Source of the DNA: Saturnia japonica
Lineage: Eukaryota > Arthropoda > Insecta > Lepidoptera > Saturniidae
Direction: 5' to 3'
Assembly: GCA_033032175.1 (NCBI GenBank)
Contig: CM065309.1
Span: forward strand, 7,378,001-7,442,000
Length of the DNA stretch: 64,000 bases
How positions within the stretch are numbered: the stretch's first letter is position 1; every line of letters begins with the position of its first letter. The notes beneath the pieces were generated by a model. That model did not search any database and had not been told where the DNA came from. It saw only the letters and a list, made by a program, of their open reading frames with translations. Shown here piece after piece: positions 1 through 11,710 of this stretch. Position numbers and translations under genes: made by a program.

Positions 1-560
1 TATTATGATAGGTATTGGGACTGCGGTGCTTTTGACGTTTGATATACAGTATGTGAGTATACGCTTCAGTAAGCACTTACATTAGATGACAGTATGCTTG
101 TTTATTACTAGGGTTTCTGATTTCTCGACTTTACTTTTTTCTCGGCACTTAAGAATTCTCGGCTTGCAATTCCTGGGAGTTTTGGGTCTCGCAAGAATTA
201 TCTAAAATAAAATAAAAAATATTTTATTTAATTAAATGCACAAATTACACTTATTAATAATCATTAACTTATATTATATTTTCAATTCTGCTTTGATAAA
301 ATTTTATTTACTTATACATTTTTATAACAATAATAAACTTTAAATATAGTATTAAACACTTCGTTCCTAATGTAAGTGATAATTTTAACCACACTGATTC
401 CTAAAAACAATCAATAAATGAAAGTTACATACTGTATTTTTCATCTTATTATTTAACCAAAATAAAATACAATTATCTAAATAAATGGGAACTACTAATT
501 TTACAATAAACTAAAATATATACTTTAAATAAAGACCAATACAACTTTTGACTATTTATT
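1..560. other. AT-rich intergenic sequence, no gene seen
   Basis: Low-complexity AT-rich DNA with many in-frame stops on both strands. It may include the decayed 3' end of the hAT element whose transposase tail begins just to the right, but I could not find a terminal inverted repeat. Confidence 0.5.
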
Positions 561-561
561 A

Positions 562-724
562 ATAAAATATGTTTTTTTAAAAAACACAAGGGCGTTAAGA
601 GCGTTATCTGTTAATCGATTTCTTATCTTAGTTACAAAATTTCCAGATAGCGAGAAAATGCCTTCAATTTCTATGGATATGGGTTTTACTGTTATTAAAG
701 CCTTTTATAAATTTTCAAGGCTTT
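562..724 (-). pseudogene. hAT transposase C-terminal dimerisation domain, relic
   Basis: Reading the minus strand from about 724 down to 562 gives an open stretch containing IEGIFSLSGNFVTKIRNRL followed by TDNALNALVFF. This is the pattern of the hAT C-terminal dimerisation domain (family consensus: ERVFS, then a small-residue turn, then a TK.RNRL.....N.L.FLK helix). One stop lies just upstream of this stretch and no catalytic region is recognisable beyond it, so only the tail of a dead element remains. No gene product is expected. The assignment rests on motif recognition, not on a search. Confidence 0.6.
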
Positions 725-729
725 GCGTT

Positions 730-3700
730 TTTTTTAATGTAAACTCAAAGAGCTGAATTCTTTTAAAATTACAGTTCTGGTCACGTGAGCTTGGCCATTA
801 CCCGTAGTAGATAATGACTGTATCGATAGTTCGTTTCAGTTGAAACTCAAAAGTAGAGGTATTAGGACCGTGTTCATTATCTTGTTTGGATTTGGACGTC
901 ATCTTCGGTTGAATTTGAGCTGTGATACTAACTGAATTGATGAAACTAGCATACTAAGGGGCGCGAGAGGGTATGGCAGAAATATTTGACTTGCCGGGAA
1001 TCTCGATTCGAAAATTCTTGACCAATAACCCTATATGTTACTTCATACCATTTTTTTTTGACTAACATTACATATTTGTTTTTTTTTTTATAATAAGTGA
1101 ATGTATACTCACTTAGTAATATATAACTAATACAGTAAATATTAATATCTTATTTGATCTATGTTAGATAATATAGGCGTTTACATGAAATGAAACATGC
1201 TATTCCCAATATATAGATATAGCTTCTAATACATATAAAGTCGTCAACAACAGTAAAGGGTAACGCTGCTGCTTTGGACATAAAATACAGGATCCGGACG
1301 GTACAATGGATTTCAGTACTTAGTGTTTATTTCCTTAACGTGGATCGACTGTGCACGCTTCTAGGACACGAAATCCAGATGAGCGTATCAGAAATATACT
1401 AGAAACGGAATTGTTTTTTTTTTTTAATTTACAATCTATTTTTAACTACATAAAATCATATCTGTACCTCTTTCTGTTGTTGCAAACCTTTTTCGTTACC
1501 TTCATATTATTGACAGATATTTATTCAACTATTCGCATCGGTTCTAAATACATACTCTGTGTATTTCCAACGGTTAATACTTTTTTAGCCATATACATCA
1601 ATGCCATTTGGGTCTCGCTGTTTCTTCAGATACAATCGCATCGCATATCTCTTTGTTATTCTTTCATTATCCATTCGTTCCACTTGCCCGATTTTTCAGT
1701 TTATACCTGTAAATCTTATGACGAACACTCTTCCATAGTGATTCTATTTCTTTACGATCTGTTGAAATTAAGAAAATATGCAATATTTATCCTTATATCA
1801 GAGAACACACCCTATCTGTGTTTTTATAACACGTTTTATAAAACACATATAAAAAGGAAAAAATGAATATGTAACATAAAATACGTAATTAAACTTAAAC
1901 TTGTACCAAATTTGGCATTATTTAAAAGTGTATAAAAGCATGATCCGTTTTTAACATGGGGTTTTCTGCATACATATTTGTAGATTGTTTACTTTTTGTC
2001 GGGTATATAGTGGCCCTGATTAGACCATGATCCAACCTAAATCCAATAGAAATTTAGTTTACTCCAGCGGAAATAGCATTTGCAACATAAATAGTTTCAG
2101 ATAAATACAGAGATCGCAACAAAGTAGATAAAAGAATATGTAAAACCAACCGTGAATTTTGATAAGAGCTTTTTACTTTAAAAAAGCACCTGCCTTTTAA
2201 AACACTTAACCTGAGTTCTCCGTGTTAAATTAAGTATGATGGAGATAAAATGAGAAAATATAATTGGCAATTCATCAGTTTTTTCAGTTTATTATTCTAA
2301 CATTAGTCACTTCTAGCGACTTCGTTCGCGTTTATTGTTGTATAAAATTAATAATAAAATTTAGCCTTATCTCTCAGGAGCACGTAATTTTGTATCAGGA
2401 AAGTTTTTTTAAAATTTACAAACAAATAAGCTTTAACTATTTATAGTATTGTGATAGACGTACATTCCAAATATTTCACAAGTATCTTCAGAAGATTTTG
2501 GTGTTTATTGTAAAGTTGCTATATAGGTACAATTGCATATATTCTATATTCATGTAAAAAGGTATATCCTATTATATAATATCGGTCATGATAGTTATTG
2601 AAGTTTCTACAACTTAAAAGAACGCTTAAATAGTAGGCCTTTAAATGTTAATAAAACATATAATAATGGATCGTGCAGGTTTTCTTGTTACAACTTTTCA
2701 TACTTTGTATTTTTATAATACTGCAAAATGTTACAACAGTTAAGACACTTAATGTATCCACATGAATAACAGCTTACTACCAGTTTAGTTAGCACAGTTA
2801 CTTTCATGACGTTTGAGTTACCTCATGAAATTTCTCCTGCAATACCAGGCTTTTAGCGATACCATATTTCAATTTAAAAAACCCGAATATTTTGAACCTA
2901 ATCTGTACGTAACGCGTGACTACAAGTGACTAAATTGCCACAGTTTAAAATGAGTAAATATTTAATTTTGCTTTTTAGAAATGTATTTTTGAATGTCTAA
3001 CAATCCATATAATTTAGCAAAAAGTTTAATTAGAACAGTTTTCTTTGTAAATAATAATGTTGTTTCGAGTTTTCATATTACCTTCGGGAATCTGACCAAT
3101 TCTTTAAGTACAGGAGTGTTATAACTTAAATTCGCTTTATTTGAAATTCGTCCATTTAAACCATTAATAGAGAGCTTACCTGATTTTGAAATAGTTTTAT
3201 ATTTAACTTATTTATCTATTGTTGGTCCAATTAATATAACTTTTGTAAAAACAGAAACGCGCATGCTTTCAATGTTAAACATTTGGTTATTTGTAAAAGG
3301 TTATCTCGTGCACTTAAACATAAAACAGAGAGCGACTGCCTTAAATTCAAGTACATAGATATGTTTTTACCTTATTTATTGATTGCCTGATTCAAAGGTA
3401 GCATCATTTTTACAAAAACAGAAACAAATACATGCATCCTTTCACACACATGTGCCTATGAATGTTCATTCAATCTTTGTTTATTTGTAAAAAAGCTAGC
3501 TTCAAATATATTTTTTTGTTATTCAAAAACTTTTCCATAAAGTTATTTAACACCTGATATTATAACGTAGGATTAGTTTTTTGTACTGTTACGAGTATTT
3601 TCGTCTAGTGTAAGTAGATGACGACGTTGATATTTACCTTATGACAGCCAACGTGTGGTAGCGCCTTACGTGTACTAACCTCATCGTTCATACCCGACAA

Positions 3701-3735
3701 CTGAACCCTATATATCCTGTAAAGTATGTAGTACA
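730..3735. other. Intergenic stretch with no supported gene
   Basis: AT-rich sequence. It holds one unusually long open frame (1351-1866, listed separately). Near 2315-2340 there is a scrap reading tagcgacttcgttcgcg that resembles the reversed 3' end of the Helitron-like elements found elsewhere in the window. A short interrupted palindrome, gtttcagttgaaac, lies near 831-846. Nothing else is supported. Confidence 0.4.
1351..1866 (+). other. Long open frame of doubtful coding status
   Basis: A 171-codon frame rich in Phe, Leu, Ile and Tyr. It could superficially suggest a multi-pass membrane protein, for instance a chemoreceptor fragment. The first ATG-like codon used is a GTG, no splice signals or Kozak context stand out, and I recognise no family motif. 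In another frame the minus strand reads DRKEIESLWKSVRHKIYRYK, which looks like a basic helical DNA-binding segment; the plus frame may therefore only be the shadow of an old minus-strand coding region. Probably not a gene. Confidence 0.12.
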
Positions 3736-3739
3736 AAAT

Positions 3740-3905
3740 ACAGTATATAATAAATGTGGAAGATAGGACTGAATGGATTTGGATGAAATTTGGCACAGAG
3801 ATAGTTTATGACCGGGATAAACACATAGGGTACTTTTTATCCCGGTGTCATCAAAATATTTAATTTTTTCGATAACCACGCGAACGAAGTCGCAGGTACA
3901 GCTCG
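3740..3905 (+). mobile_element. Helitron-like element, 3' fragment (family A)
   Basis: Contains the recurring segment 'gaatggatttggatgaaatt' ... 'gataaacacatagggtactt', which is also seen at 11400-11460 and, reversed, near 40630-40680. It ends with a GC-richer stretch, cgaacgaagtcgcaggtaca, then gctcg. This is the lepidopteran Helitron-like 3' end (usually ...gcgggtacagCTAG followed by T), with the terminal CTAG mutated to CTCG. The 5' end is not clear. Confidence 0.5.
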
Positions 3906-4329
3906 TGATATTATAATAACATGGTAACCTTGACCTGATTCTTCAGCATCATCTGAAATCTGACCAACACCTAACCAACTTACAGTAGAGCTAGAGGGAG
4001 GTAGAGGATTTCATTTCCTATGAATATGAACGAATTATCAACGAATAAGCAATTTATATAGGGGGTTATCAAAGTTTTTAAATTTAACTTGATGTACGTA
4101 GTATCGATTGAAAGTATTTTTTCTATTTCTCATGAATATTATATTATTTTAATTCGTCTACAAATATATTATAGTTACAATGATATCTGTTAAACGGGTG
4201 TACAACGGTTAAACACCTGAATAAAAAAAAAAACACAAATATTTAAATTGTTTGCATATATTATTCTACTCATTGATGTGTAATCTCGCTTTCCTGTAAT
4301 CTGTGGTAGTGATTTTGGGAAAAGGGACA

Positions 4330-4530
4330 AATGTGTGTAACAGGAAGTCAAGGAAGCGCGCGCTATTTTTTTACCAATGAGCGCGCACGGTGGTAGTGTT
4401 GGTCGTCGGATGGTACCAAACCAGTTTCCGAGAGCTTGATACTGTCAAACAACAGCGCGTGTGTGTGTGTTTGTGTGACGAGAAAGATAAAGGGAAATAG
4501 ATAAGGAGAACGCATCAGCTGTGCGCTTAA
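4330..4530. other. GC-richer island with GT repeat, possible promoter or 5' exon
   Basis: In a very AT-rich setting this stretch has several CpG-containing words (gcgcgcgct, gagcgcgcac, cgtcgga), an arthropod initiator-like ccagttt, and a short GT run (gtgtgtgtgt). No open frame or splice donor is convincing. It could be a promoter or untranslated 5' exon, possibly of the beat gene 8.7 kb downstream, or old repeat sequence. Confidence 0.15.
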
Positions 4531-4649
4531 CCTAAAGAGTTGTTTATAAGTGTGCTGTTATGTAAAGTATTTTATATGTGTAAACTAAATTAAATCAGAT
4601 GTTACACATCATATGCGACTACTGTAATGCTCGCTCGTTTTTTTATTAA

Positions 4650-4862
4650 TAGGCTCAATAAATCTTGAAAATCTTTAGCAGATAATCATAAAATATAGTA
4701 AATATCATTTTCTTGTATTTAGTAAATAAATCAATAACAGTATGTAAGCCAGATTTCAAAACATTATGATTTATCGTAATCCATATTTCCATTTAGTGAT
4801 CGTGCGGACTATTATTCGATGTCGAAAGCTCGGCAAGGTTAGGGTGCGTGTTTAAAAGAATA
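4650..4862 (+). repeat. Unclassified dispersed repeat, copy 1 of 2
   Basis: The reverse complement of this segment is present at about 60540-60790. Shared landmarks are ctcaataaatcttgaaaatc, aaaacattatgatttatcgt, tttagtgatcgtgcgg and gctcggcaag. There is no coding potential, and I see no terminal inverted repeats or A-tail. The right boundary abuts a Helitron-like element. Confidence 0.55.
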
Positions 4863-5265
4863 TTTATATTAACAAATCTGTAATGTCAGTAAGTATAATT
4901 TTTTTTCTCAAATTTCCCTTTGGGCTTATTATAAAAAGAAAACTAATCACGAATATTTTCTTAAAATTATTTTGTCTCTCTTTCGGAATATAACTCAAAA
5001 ACAGCGTTAACGATTTTTATGGTTTTTTTACATGGAAAGCAATTGAAAGGCCATAGGAATTTTCAATAATACTTTTAGAAGAGGAAAAAGAAATAAAAAA
5101 CCCTTAACCGATTTTGATGAATTTATAATAACAGGAAAATTATAATATGATATTTATTAATTGATATACCATACGATTTGTCAATGTTATAAGTAAGAAT
5201 AAAATTAAATAATGATAATTATTACTGCGTAATAAAGACGTGCGGAGCCGCGGACACACCGCTAG
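4863..5265 (+). mobile_element. Helitron-like element (family B), non-autonomous
   Basis: Begins with ttatattaacaaatctgtaa and ends gcggagccgcggacacacc then gCTAG followed by T. The same ends occur in reverse at 6293-6785. Helitrons typically end in CTRR and insert between A and T without target duplication. There is no RepHel coding sequence, so it is non-autonomous. The 5' TC is mutated here. Confidence 0.55.
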
Positions 5266-6292
5266 TGTACAATAAATGTAAATGTAATATTAATGACATT
5301 TATATAATTTTCAAATGATTCTCTAAAAATGTATATTATGTAGTAAATTATTTATATATTCTGTCATAATCCTATTACGAGAAAATATCTTAAAATTATA
5401 TCTATACGTGTATAGAATAGTTTTGATACTTTTTATTATAACGTCTATAGAAATATATGAATTTACTTGATGGTATAGTATCTCCAAGGTTACAACTGGC
5501 TAGGAATAATTCTAAATGTAAAAAAATATCTAAAAACTCTTACCAGTATATTTTTAGAGTAGCATTTGAGACCCAACCTTCCTTAACGCATCAACATCTT
5601 CAGTCACTTATTTAATTTGGATAAGATTGCGGTTAGACACTTGCATATAACTCAATTTAAATAGTGTTCTCTTAAATGTTATTTTTTTAATTTTAATATT
5701 ACTTATCATTTAAAGTAATTTCACGTTTGCTTCAAAATAATATAAAAAAAATATAATTTATTATTAATTATAATAAACGTTAATGAATTAATACAATTTT
5801 ATTAACAAACACTCGAAATTCCAACGGAGCCGTGTTTAATGTGTTTTTAAACACATTACGTAAAAATAATATCTACGTACTTACGAAACAAAAAGCGGCA
5901 AGAATGAAACTGCAAAGTCAAATAAATCTGTTGGTTCGCATGAATACGTTGCGTGGACATTATGCCTAATGCCTGATTATGCCTAACAACTTCAAAAAAT
6001 TTATGCTAAGACACATAATTATATAAAGCTTGTTAAACGTCGCGTATGATACTTTTATATATAAAAGTTCAGTACACGAATGTACTTCATATTTTAATTA
6101 GTTTAAGTACAGCCCAAGTCCAAGATGTTTTTTATTGTTACCGTCATCACGCTGATTACACATACTGCTATTACTTAAAGAGATAACTTCGGACTCAGTT
6201 TAGACTTAAAGTGCCCAAGGAAGAGTGTGAGATTTGGCATAGCTAAAGTTCATATGGAGAAGAAGTTCAGAAAGTTAAAAAAAAAATTATAA
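5266..6292. other. AT-rich spacer between two inverted Helitron-like elements
   Basis: No coding region. The part near 6220-6250 (gagatttggcatagctaaag) resembles 17008-17035, suggesting a further short dispersed repeat. Nothing else is supported. Confidence 0.35.
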
Positions 6293-6785
6293 CTAGAGAT
6301 GCACCCGCGGCTCCGCACGGTTTTATTACGCAGTAATTATTTTCATTCCATAATTTTATTTTTACTCAAATATTCACGATTCACATTATCTAACAATTGA
6401 GAAATGTATATTGCTCGTTTAAAAAATTTCATCAAAATCGAGTGACAATTAATGATGAAGACAATTCTTATATCCCATCAATTATGGAATGACATATACA
6501 TCTCGTGTACAAAATTGGTTAAGAATTAATGAAAAAAAATATTTTTCTTAAGGTTTCTAAAAGTATTATTCAACATTCTTATAGCCTATCAACTGACCAA
6601 TGACACAACCATCCCGTGTACAAAATTTTATGAGAATTAGTCAAGTCCGTTTTTGACTTAAATACAAACAGACAGACATACATTCAGCCAAATTTTTTAA
6701 AGGCATATTCGTCATCAGTGTCCTTTGTATCTATCGGAAAATTTGAAAAAAAGTACAGACTGAACTACAGTTATATTAATATAGA
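6293..6785 (-). mobile_element. Helitron-like element (family B), complete ends
   Basis: On the minus strand the element starts TCTATATTAATATAACTG directly after an A, and ends GGAGCCGCGGGTGCATCT then CTAG directly before a T, which is the Helitron A^TC...CTAG^T rule. About 493 bp, no open frame. It shares its internal sequence (acaaaatt.ggttaagaatta, tttttgactta) with the plus-strand copy at 4863-5265, so the two form an inverted pair about 1 kb apart. Confidence 0.65.
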
Positions 6786-8455
6786 TAATTATGTATATAC
6801 AATTAAATTAAATAAAGTAAAATTCATTGTTTACGTTCATACTACCTATGTCAAACATATAATAGTCCGTAGAAAAATAATCTAACAGAGTAGGGATTAT
6901 CGCCAAAGAATTTTAAAATAATATGTATTATTGACAGATTTACTGTATGGGATATAAAGCAGTGAATTTTGACTAATTAAATCAACCAGTGATATCGACG
7001 TGGATAAAATTCCTACAGTGTAGGATTTGATTGATTGCACATTCACACGCAGTACAAATTACTAGTGCAATTTTAAATATTTACTAATATTACTTGTCTT
7101 TTTAAATTTTTATTTCTGTCTTATTGTCTTATATACAGTAACACAGTTAATACCAATAGATACTGTATTAATTTGTAATAACTATTTGATATCATATTTT
7201 ATTTTAATGTTATTGAGCTTACGGTAAATAAAAACATCGCGATGAATATAAATTGTACCAAATAATAGGATTATGATTGTAACATAATGACAATGGCAGT
7301 CACTTTCAGACTCAACATTAATTAGCTTAATTTAAACTGGTAAGTGACCGAATGACTTGCAACATTAAGTTAGTGCGAGTTTCAAAGATTAAACAGTACA
7401 AGTTTGTTAAGGTTTAATAAGGTTCTCGTCTGTTACTCCCGAATGATTGTTGTTAAGTCCAGTTTGATGCCTCCGGGGAAATATAAGAGATGGAAATATT
7501 TGCTCAGCGGATCTTTCTTTTGTCTTTGAAATTATAATATTTTATTATAGCCCTAGGGCGGTTTCGGATTTAGCTTTCGTAAAATATTTTTTAAGCAAAA
7601 ATATCTCGAGGTATATGGAATGAGTATCTAGTAGGTATGTCAAATATTACGAGGAAAAGGCATCGTCCATTTATATGATTGAGTTTTTATAGAGACAAAT
7701 AACAGTTATTTCACAAGATTAAATTCAACATTATAAATATTAGATCAGCAAATTTTCAAGATTAAAATAATAACATTATAAAATCTTGTTGCATGTTTTC
7801 CTCCATTATGAAAATAGTTACGCATAAATTTAAATGTCATTAAATGAATAATTTTAAACACAAGTAAAGTAACAATCTACGATCATAAGTCTTATATTTG
7901 AATAATGTTCACTAAAGTAATTATTATTATTCAAATGTAGGGTAAAGTCACTTTAATACGAAAATATTAAATCATTTATAATTTCTTACCATATCTACAT
8001 AATATAATGATATTATTTCATGACTTAATAGATCAAAACTAAACATTTTAATAAATTTCATCACAATTATATTCCTGAAAAAAAAACCTACTTATATTAC
8101 TTTAATAGATTTTAAATAAATACAGTTGTCAAGAATATATCAATGAATACATTTCATGTAAAGAACTTGCCATAAGATTGATTATCTTTTGATTGTCTAG
8201 AGAAAATATGATTTTATACAAGAAGAGTACTTTCATTAACTAGAGTACCACTCTGAATTTGGTCCATTTATGGTAAAATATTGGTATTTATGATAATATG
8301 TTAAGAATGGGCAATAGAACACAGTGTGCTAAAAAAATCTGATAAGACAACCATTTAATTATAATCAAGGATTATGTTGGAATTATTAGGCTTTAAAAAG
8401 TGAAATAGAATAGGGCTGACTATATTTACAGAATGTCACGTAGAATACATATTGG
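6786..8455. other. AT-rich intergenic sequence, nothing recognised
   Basis: No open frames worth reporting, no recognisable repeat ends and no RNA gene. Confidence 0.4.
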
Positions 8456-8459
8456 ACTG

Positions 8460-8610
8460 TGGTTCAAAATCCCACATGACTTCAACTGACGTCGCGGCGT
8501 CGTGTGTGACCTCGCAAAAGCTCGTGAGATGAACTGGATTTTTTTTTCAAATTTATGGAAAAAATGGAAAGAGGCCTTTGCTCAACAACAGTGGGATATT
8601 TATTTATGGA
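8460..8610 (+). repeat. LINE 3'-end-like fragment
   Basis: Contains gaaagaggcctttgctcaac followed by aacagtgggatat, close to the 'gaggcctttgcccagcagtggga' type phrase that ends many lepidopteran non-LTR elements. It is preceded by the CpG-rich words acgtcgcggcgtcgtgtg. The open frame has decayed. Confidence 0.4.
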
Positions 8611-9089
8611 TAATAATGATTATAACATATTACACTACATGTTGTATTTTTTAATTAAAAATATTTAAATCAGTGGCTTTATACTATTTATTAAATTATC
8701 TGAATATTTTAATGGTATTGCTTCTGATAAAGGTAGAGATATTTTAAACACAAATGCATATCTTGTGTTAATCAAAGTTATTAAGTGCTACACAAAAAAT
8801 ATACTGGACTCTAATAATATTTATTTAGTGACTAATATCAATTTAACTAGAGAAAATCTGTGTATTTACGTGATATAGTTTGGCATAGCAAAGAACGAAA
8901 GGTACTTTTTTTGATTTAATATTCTAGTTTCATTCCATTTAAAATGATGGTATTACCATGTTATCCTAGTATATTTTTTCCGCGTTAAAACTACCAAATC
9001 AATAGTATTTCTTATAAAATGTAGGTACCATAGATTTATCATTATTGAACGTTTATAAATAAAAGGTAATAATCATAGATAAATTATTG

Positions 9090-9172
9090 GTTGTAGCTTG
9101 CGCTACAACTAGATGCCATCGGCGTACTCGAGTCAGGTTCCATTCCGACAACACTGTCACGTTGACAAGCAG
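9090..9172. repeat. Small hairpin plus dispersed repeat, copy 1
   Basis: The sequence gttgtagc-ttgc-gctacaac is a perfect 8-bp-arm hairpin. The following 60 bases share the core atcggcgtactcgagtcag and gttgacaa with 53190-53244. No family recognised. Confidence 0.45.
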
Positions 9173-9579
9173 CGTTTTTTAAAATAATCCAAATATAATG
9201 TCAGTATGTGTAGTGAAGCTATGTAGAAACAACACTACAATAAATAATAAAGATGCTGAGATCACATACCACATATCAGTAAGTATTAATGTATATTATA
9301 GTTTCAACGTAAAATAACTCTAACCAAAAAAGACTAAATGGCAGCATTCATTGTTACCGCGTATATGACAAGTTTCCCCATGGTTAAGATTTTATTATTT
9401 TCACTAACTATATTTATTAATGAAAAAACGGTGAAATAATATTTATACTAATAATAATAGTATCTTGTTCCTGAGATACACATTTTCAAACATACATATT
9501 AATAATAGTTTATATGTAATAGAATAATACACATAAATAGTATTATTAGGTAATTTGATCGATATTATAAAGGTAAGTA

Positions 9580-10243
9580 TTGTTTTTTTTAGAACTTACT
9601 ATTAGCCATAACGGTCCTGGAGCCTCAGACGGCTTTTACAGCTTCACCGGGGCTTGGGAGCGAGCGCTTAAAGCATTCAACTGCGAAAGCATGGCAACAA
9701 GTTCAAGGGTGTCAAAGCGGCCGAACATTGGCTTGGGCTATTGCCGTAGTCGCAAATTGTATGCCATTATGAATCCAACACACCAACCGCCCTAATAAAA
9801 CTTCAAAAATAATTACAATCATCCTTTATTGTAACGACTTACGGGAAGGTTTTTTGAAAAAAGTTGAACCACTATTATTTCTTACCAAAACCATAAATAT
9901 GAATTTTCCTATCCCAAATTTGAGACATGATGGGTTCTTCATACAAACTTTCATCCCCTATTTTCGTCCTTCAAGTTTTATTTTCGTAACATAAGGTTCT
10001 CTAAGATCTAATATATTTCTATACCAAAATTCAACAAAATTGGTTCGATGTGTTTCTCATACAAATTTTCATACCCTATTTTGATTCCTCGTAGTTTTAT
10101 TTTCGCGACAAAAAGTAACCCTTGTCCTTCTCCAAGGTTCAATTTATATCTTTATTAAAATTTAACAAATTTGGTTCAGGCGTTTAGGCGTGAAAATCTA
10201 ACAGACAGAAGAGTTACTTTCGCATTTATAATATTAGTATGGA
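9580..10243 (-). mobile_element. Helitron-like element (family A) with GC-rich insert
   Basis: On the minus strand the 5' end reads A^TCCATACTAATATTATAA, matching the plus-strand element that starts at 10439. Internal modules near 9900-10180 (fragments such as ccaaaattcaacaaaattgg and agttttattttcgcgac) are the reverse of those at 10520-10870. Towards the other end, 9590-9790 is distinctly GC-rich and shares tatgccattatgaatccaac with the Helitron-like element at 40299-40773. The GC-rich part could be captured gene sequence; I do not recognise it. The left boundary is uncertain. Confidence 0.5.
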
Positions 10244-10438
10244 TTCAGTTTTTTATTAATCAATCTACACATCATACAAAGAATAAATTGATACATTTTC
10301 CATTCATATATTATTCGTCACTCTGTCCTTATTAAAACTTCCCATACTTGCTACAGCTTATCAGATTGCTTGATTTTCTTGGTTACTACTCTGCTCCTTA
10401 TAAACTTGTAGCCTTAATCCTCTTACTAATATTATTAA

Positions 10439-11335
10439 TCCATACTATTTAATATTATAAATGTGAAAGTAACTCTGTCTCTCTGTTACGTTTTGATGTC
10501 TAACCCGCTCAACCAATTTTTATGAATTTTGGTGTAGAGATAGATTGACCAAGGTCAAGACAAAGGACATAGGCTACCTTTTAACGCGAAAATAAAACTT
10601 TAAGGGGTTAAAGTTTGTATGCCAAATCCATCAAACTAATTTTGATATAGACATAGGTTGGACCTGGAAGAAGGACATAAGCTACATTTTGCCGTGAAAA
10701 TAAAAGTTGAAGGGATAAAATAGGTGATGAAAGTGTGTATGAAGAACTCATCGAAACAAATTTGATGAATTTTGGTATAAGACATTGATTGGACGTTGGA
10801 GAAAGACATAAACTACATTTTGTCGTGAAAATAATACTTGAAGGGGATATAAGTTTGTATGATGAACCCATAATTTCTCAAACTAGGGATATGAAAATTC
10901 ATTTGTATGCTTTTGATAAGAAATAAATGTTTCGCATGTTTAATAAAATCATGCCTAAAGGCGGTATAGTAAAGCATGATTTCAATTATTTTTGTAGTTT
11001 TATTAGATTGATTAATGTATTGGTTTCATTTTGGCATATAATTCAAATATCACACATACCTATAGTAATGAAATCATTACAGATTTTATTTTGGTTTGTC
11101 GCGTTCCGGTATTGGTCAATAAATATCTTCTTTATAAATAAAATGACAGAGTTTTGCCGTTATGCGCACATCACGCAAAAACTACTAGATAAATTTTGAT
11201 CATTTATTTTTCCTCTTTAGATACTTGGTCCTTATCTAAAAAATAATTATCACGAAATTAGATGAAAACTTAAAGAATCAATTAGGATAGTCAAAACAAG
11301 TTTTCTATGGAGACAAAGTCGCGGGTACCAGCTAG
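10439..11335 (+). mobile_element. Helitron-like element (family A), complete ends
   Basis: Starts A^TCCATACTATTTAATATT and ends gtcgcgggtaccagCTAG^T, obeying the Helitron end and target rule. About 897 bp. The interior carries two to three imperfect direct repeats of a roughly 110-bp module (phrases like aaggacataagctacatttt and gaaaataaaagttgaaggg at 10560-10860). No helicase or Rep domain, so it is non-autonomous. It faces the minus-strand relative at 9580-10243. Confidence 0.65.
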
Positions 11336-11336
11336 T

Positions 11337-11545
11337 TAAATATTATAAATGTGAAAAATTTTATGCTTGTTATGCAATCACGCAAAAACGGCTGAACGGA
11401 TTTTATGAAATTTTGCACACAGATTAGTCTATATCCTGGATTAATACATAGGATACTTTTTATTCCCAAAAATGGCTTGGTTTAACAACTGTTATTATTT
11501 AATTTGTTTTCCGATATCCACGCGAAATAATTCAGTTTAAGCTAG
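11337..11545 (+). mobile_element. Short Helitron-like element (family A), head-to-tail with previous
   Basis: Starts immediately after the CTAG-T of the preceding element with attataaatgtgaaaaattt and ends aattcagtttaagCTAG^T at 11542-11545. It contains cgcaaaaacggctgaacgga and gattaatacataggatactt, phrases typical of this family. Confidence 0.5.
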
Positions 11546-11710
11546 TAGATTATAAATTGCATATAGAATTTTTTAAATCTGATAGGTAGTTCCAGAGAAA
11601 AGCTTGTTCTAACAAACAAACAAAGAAAACACAATCTCTAAAGTCCAAGTACAATGAAGCAGAAGGATATTGTTTTGAAATTTTTGCATGGACTTCTACT
11701 GCATATTTAA

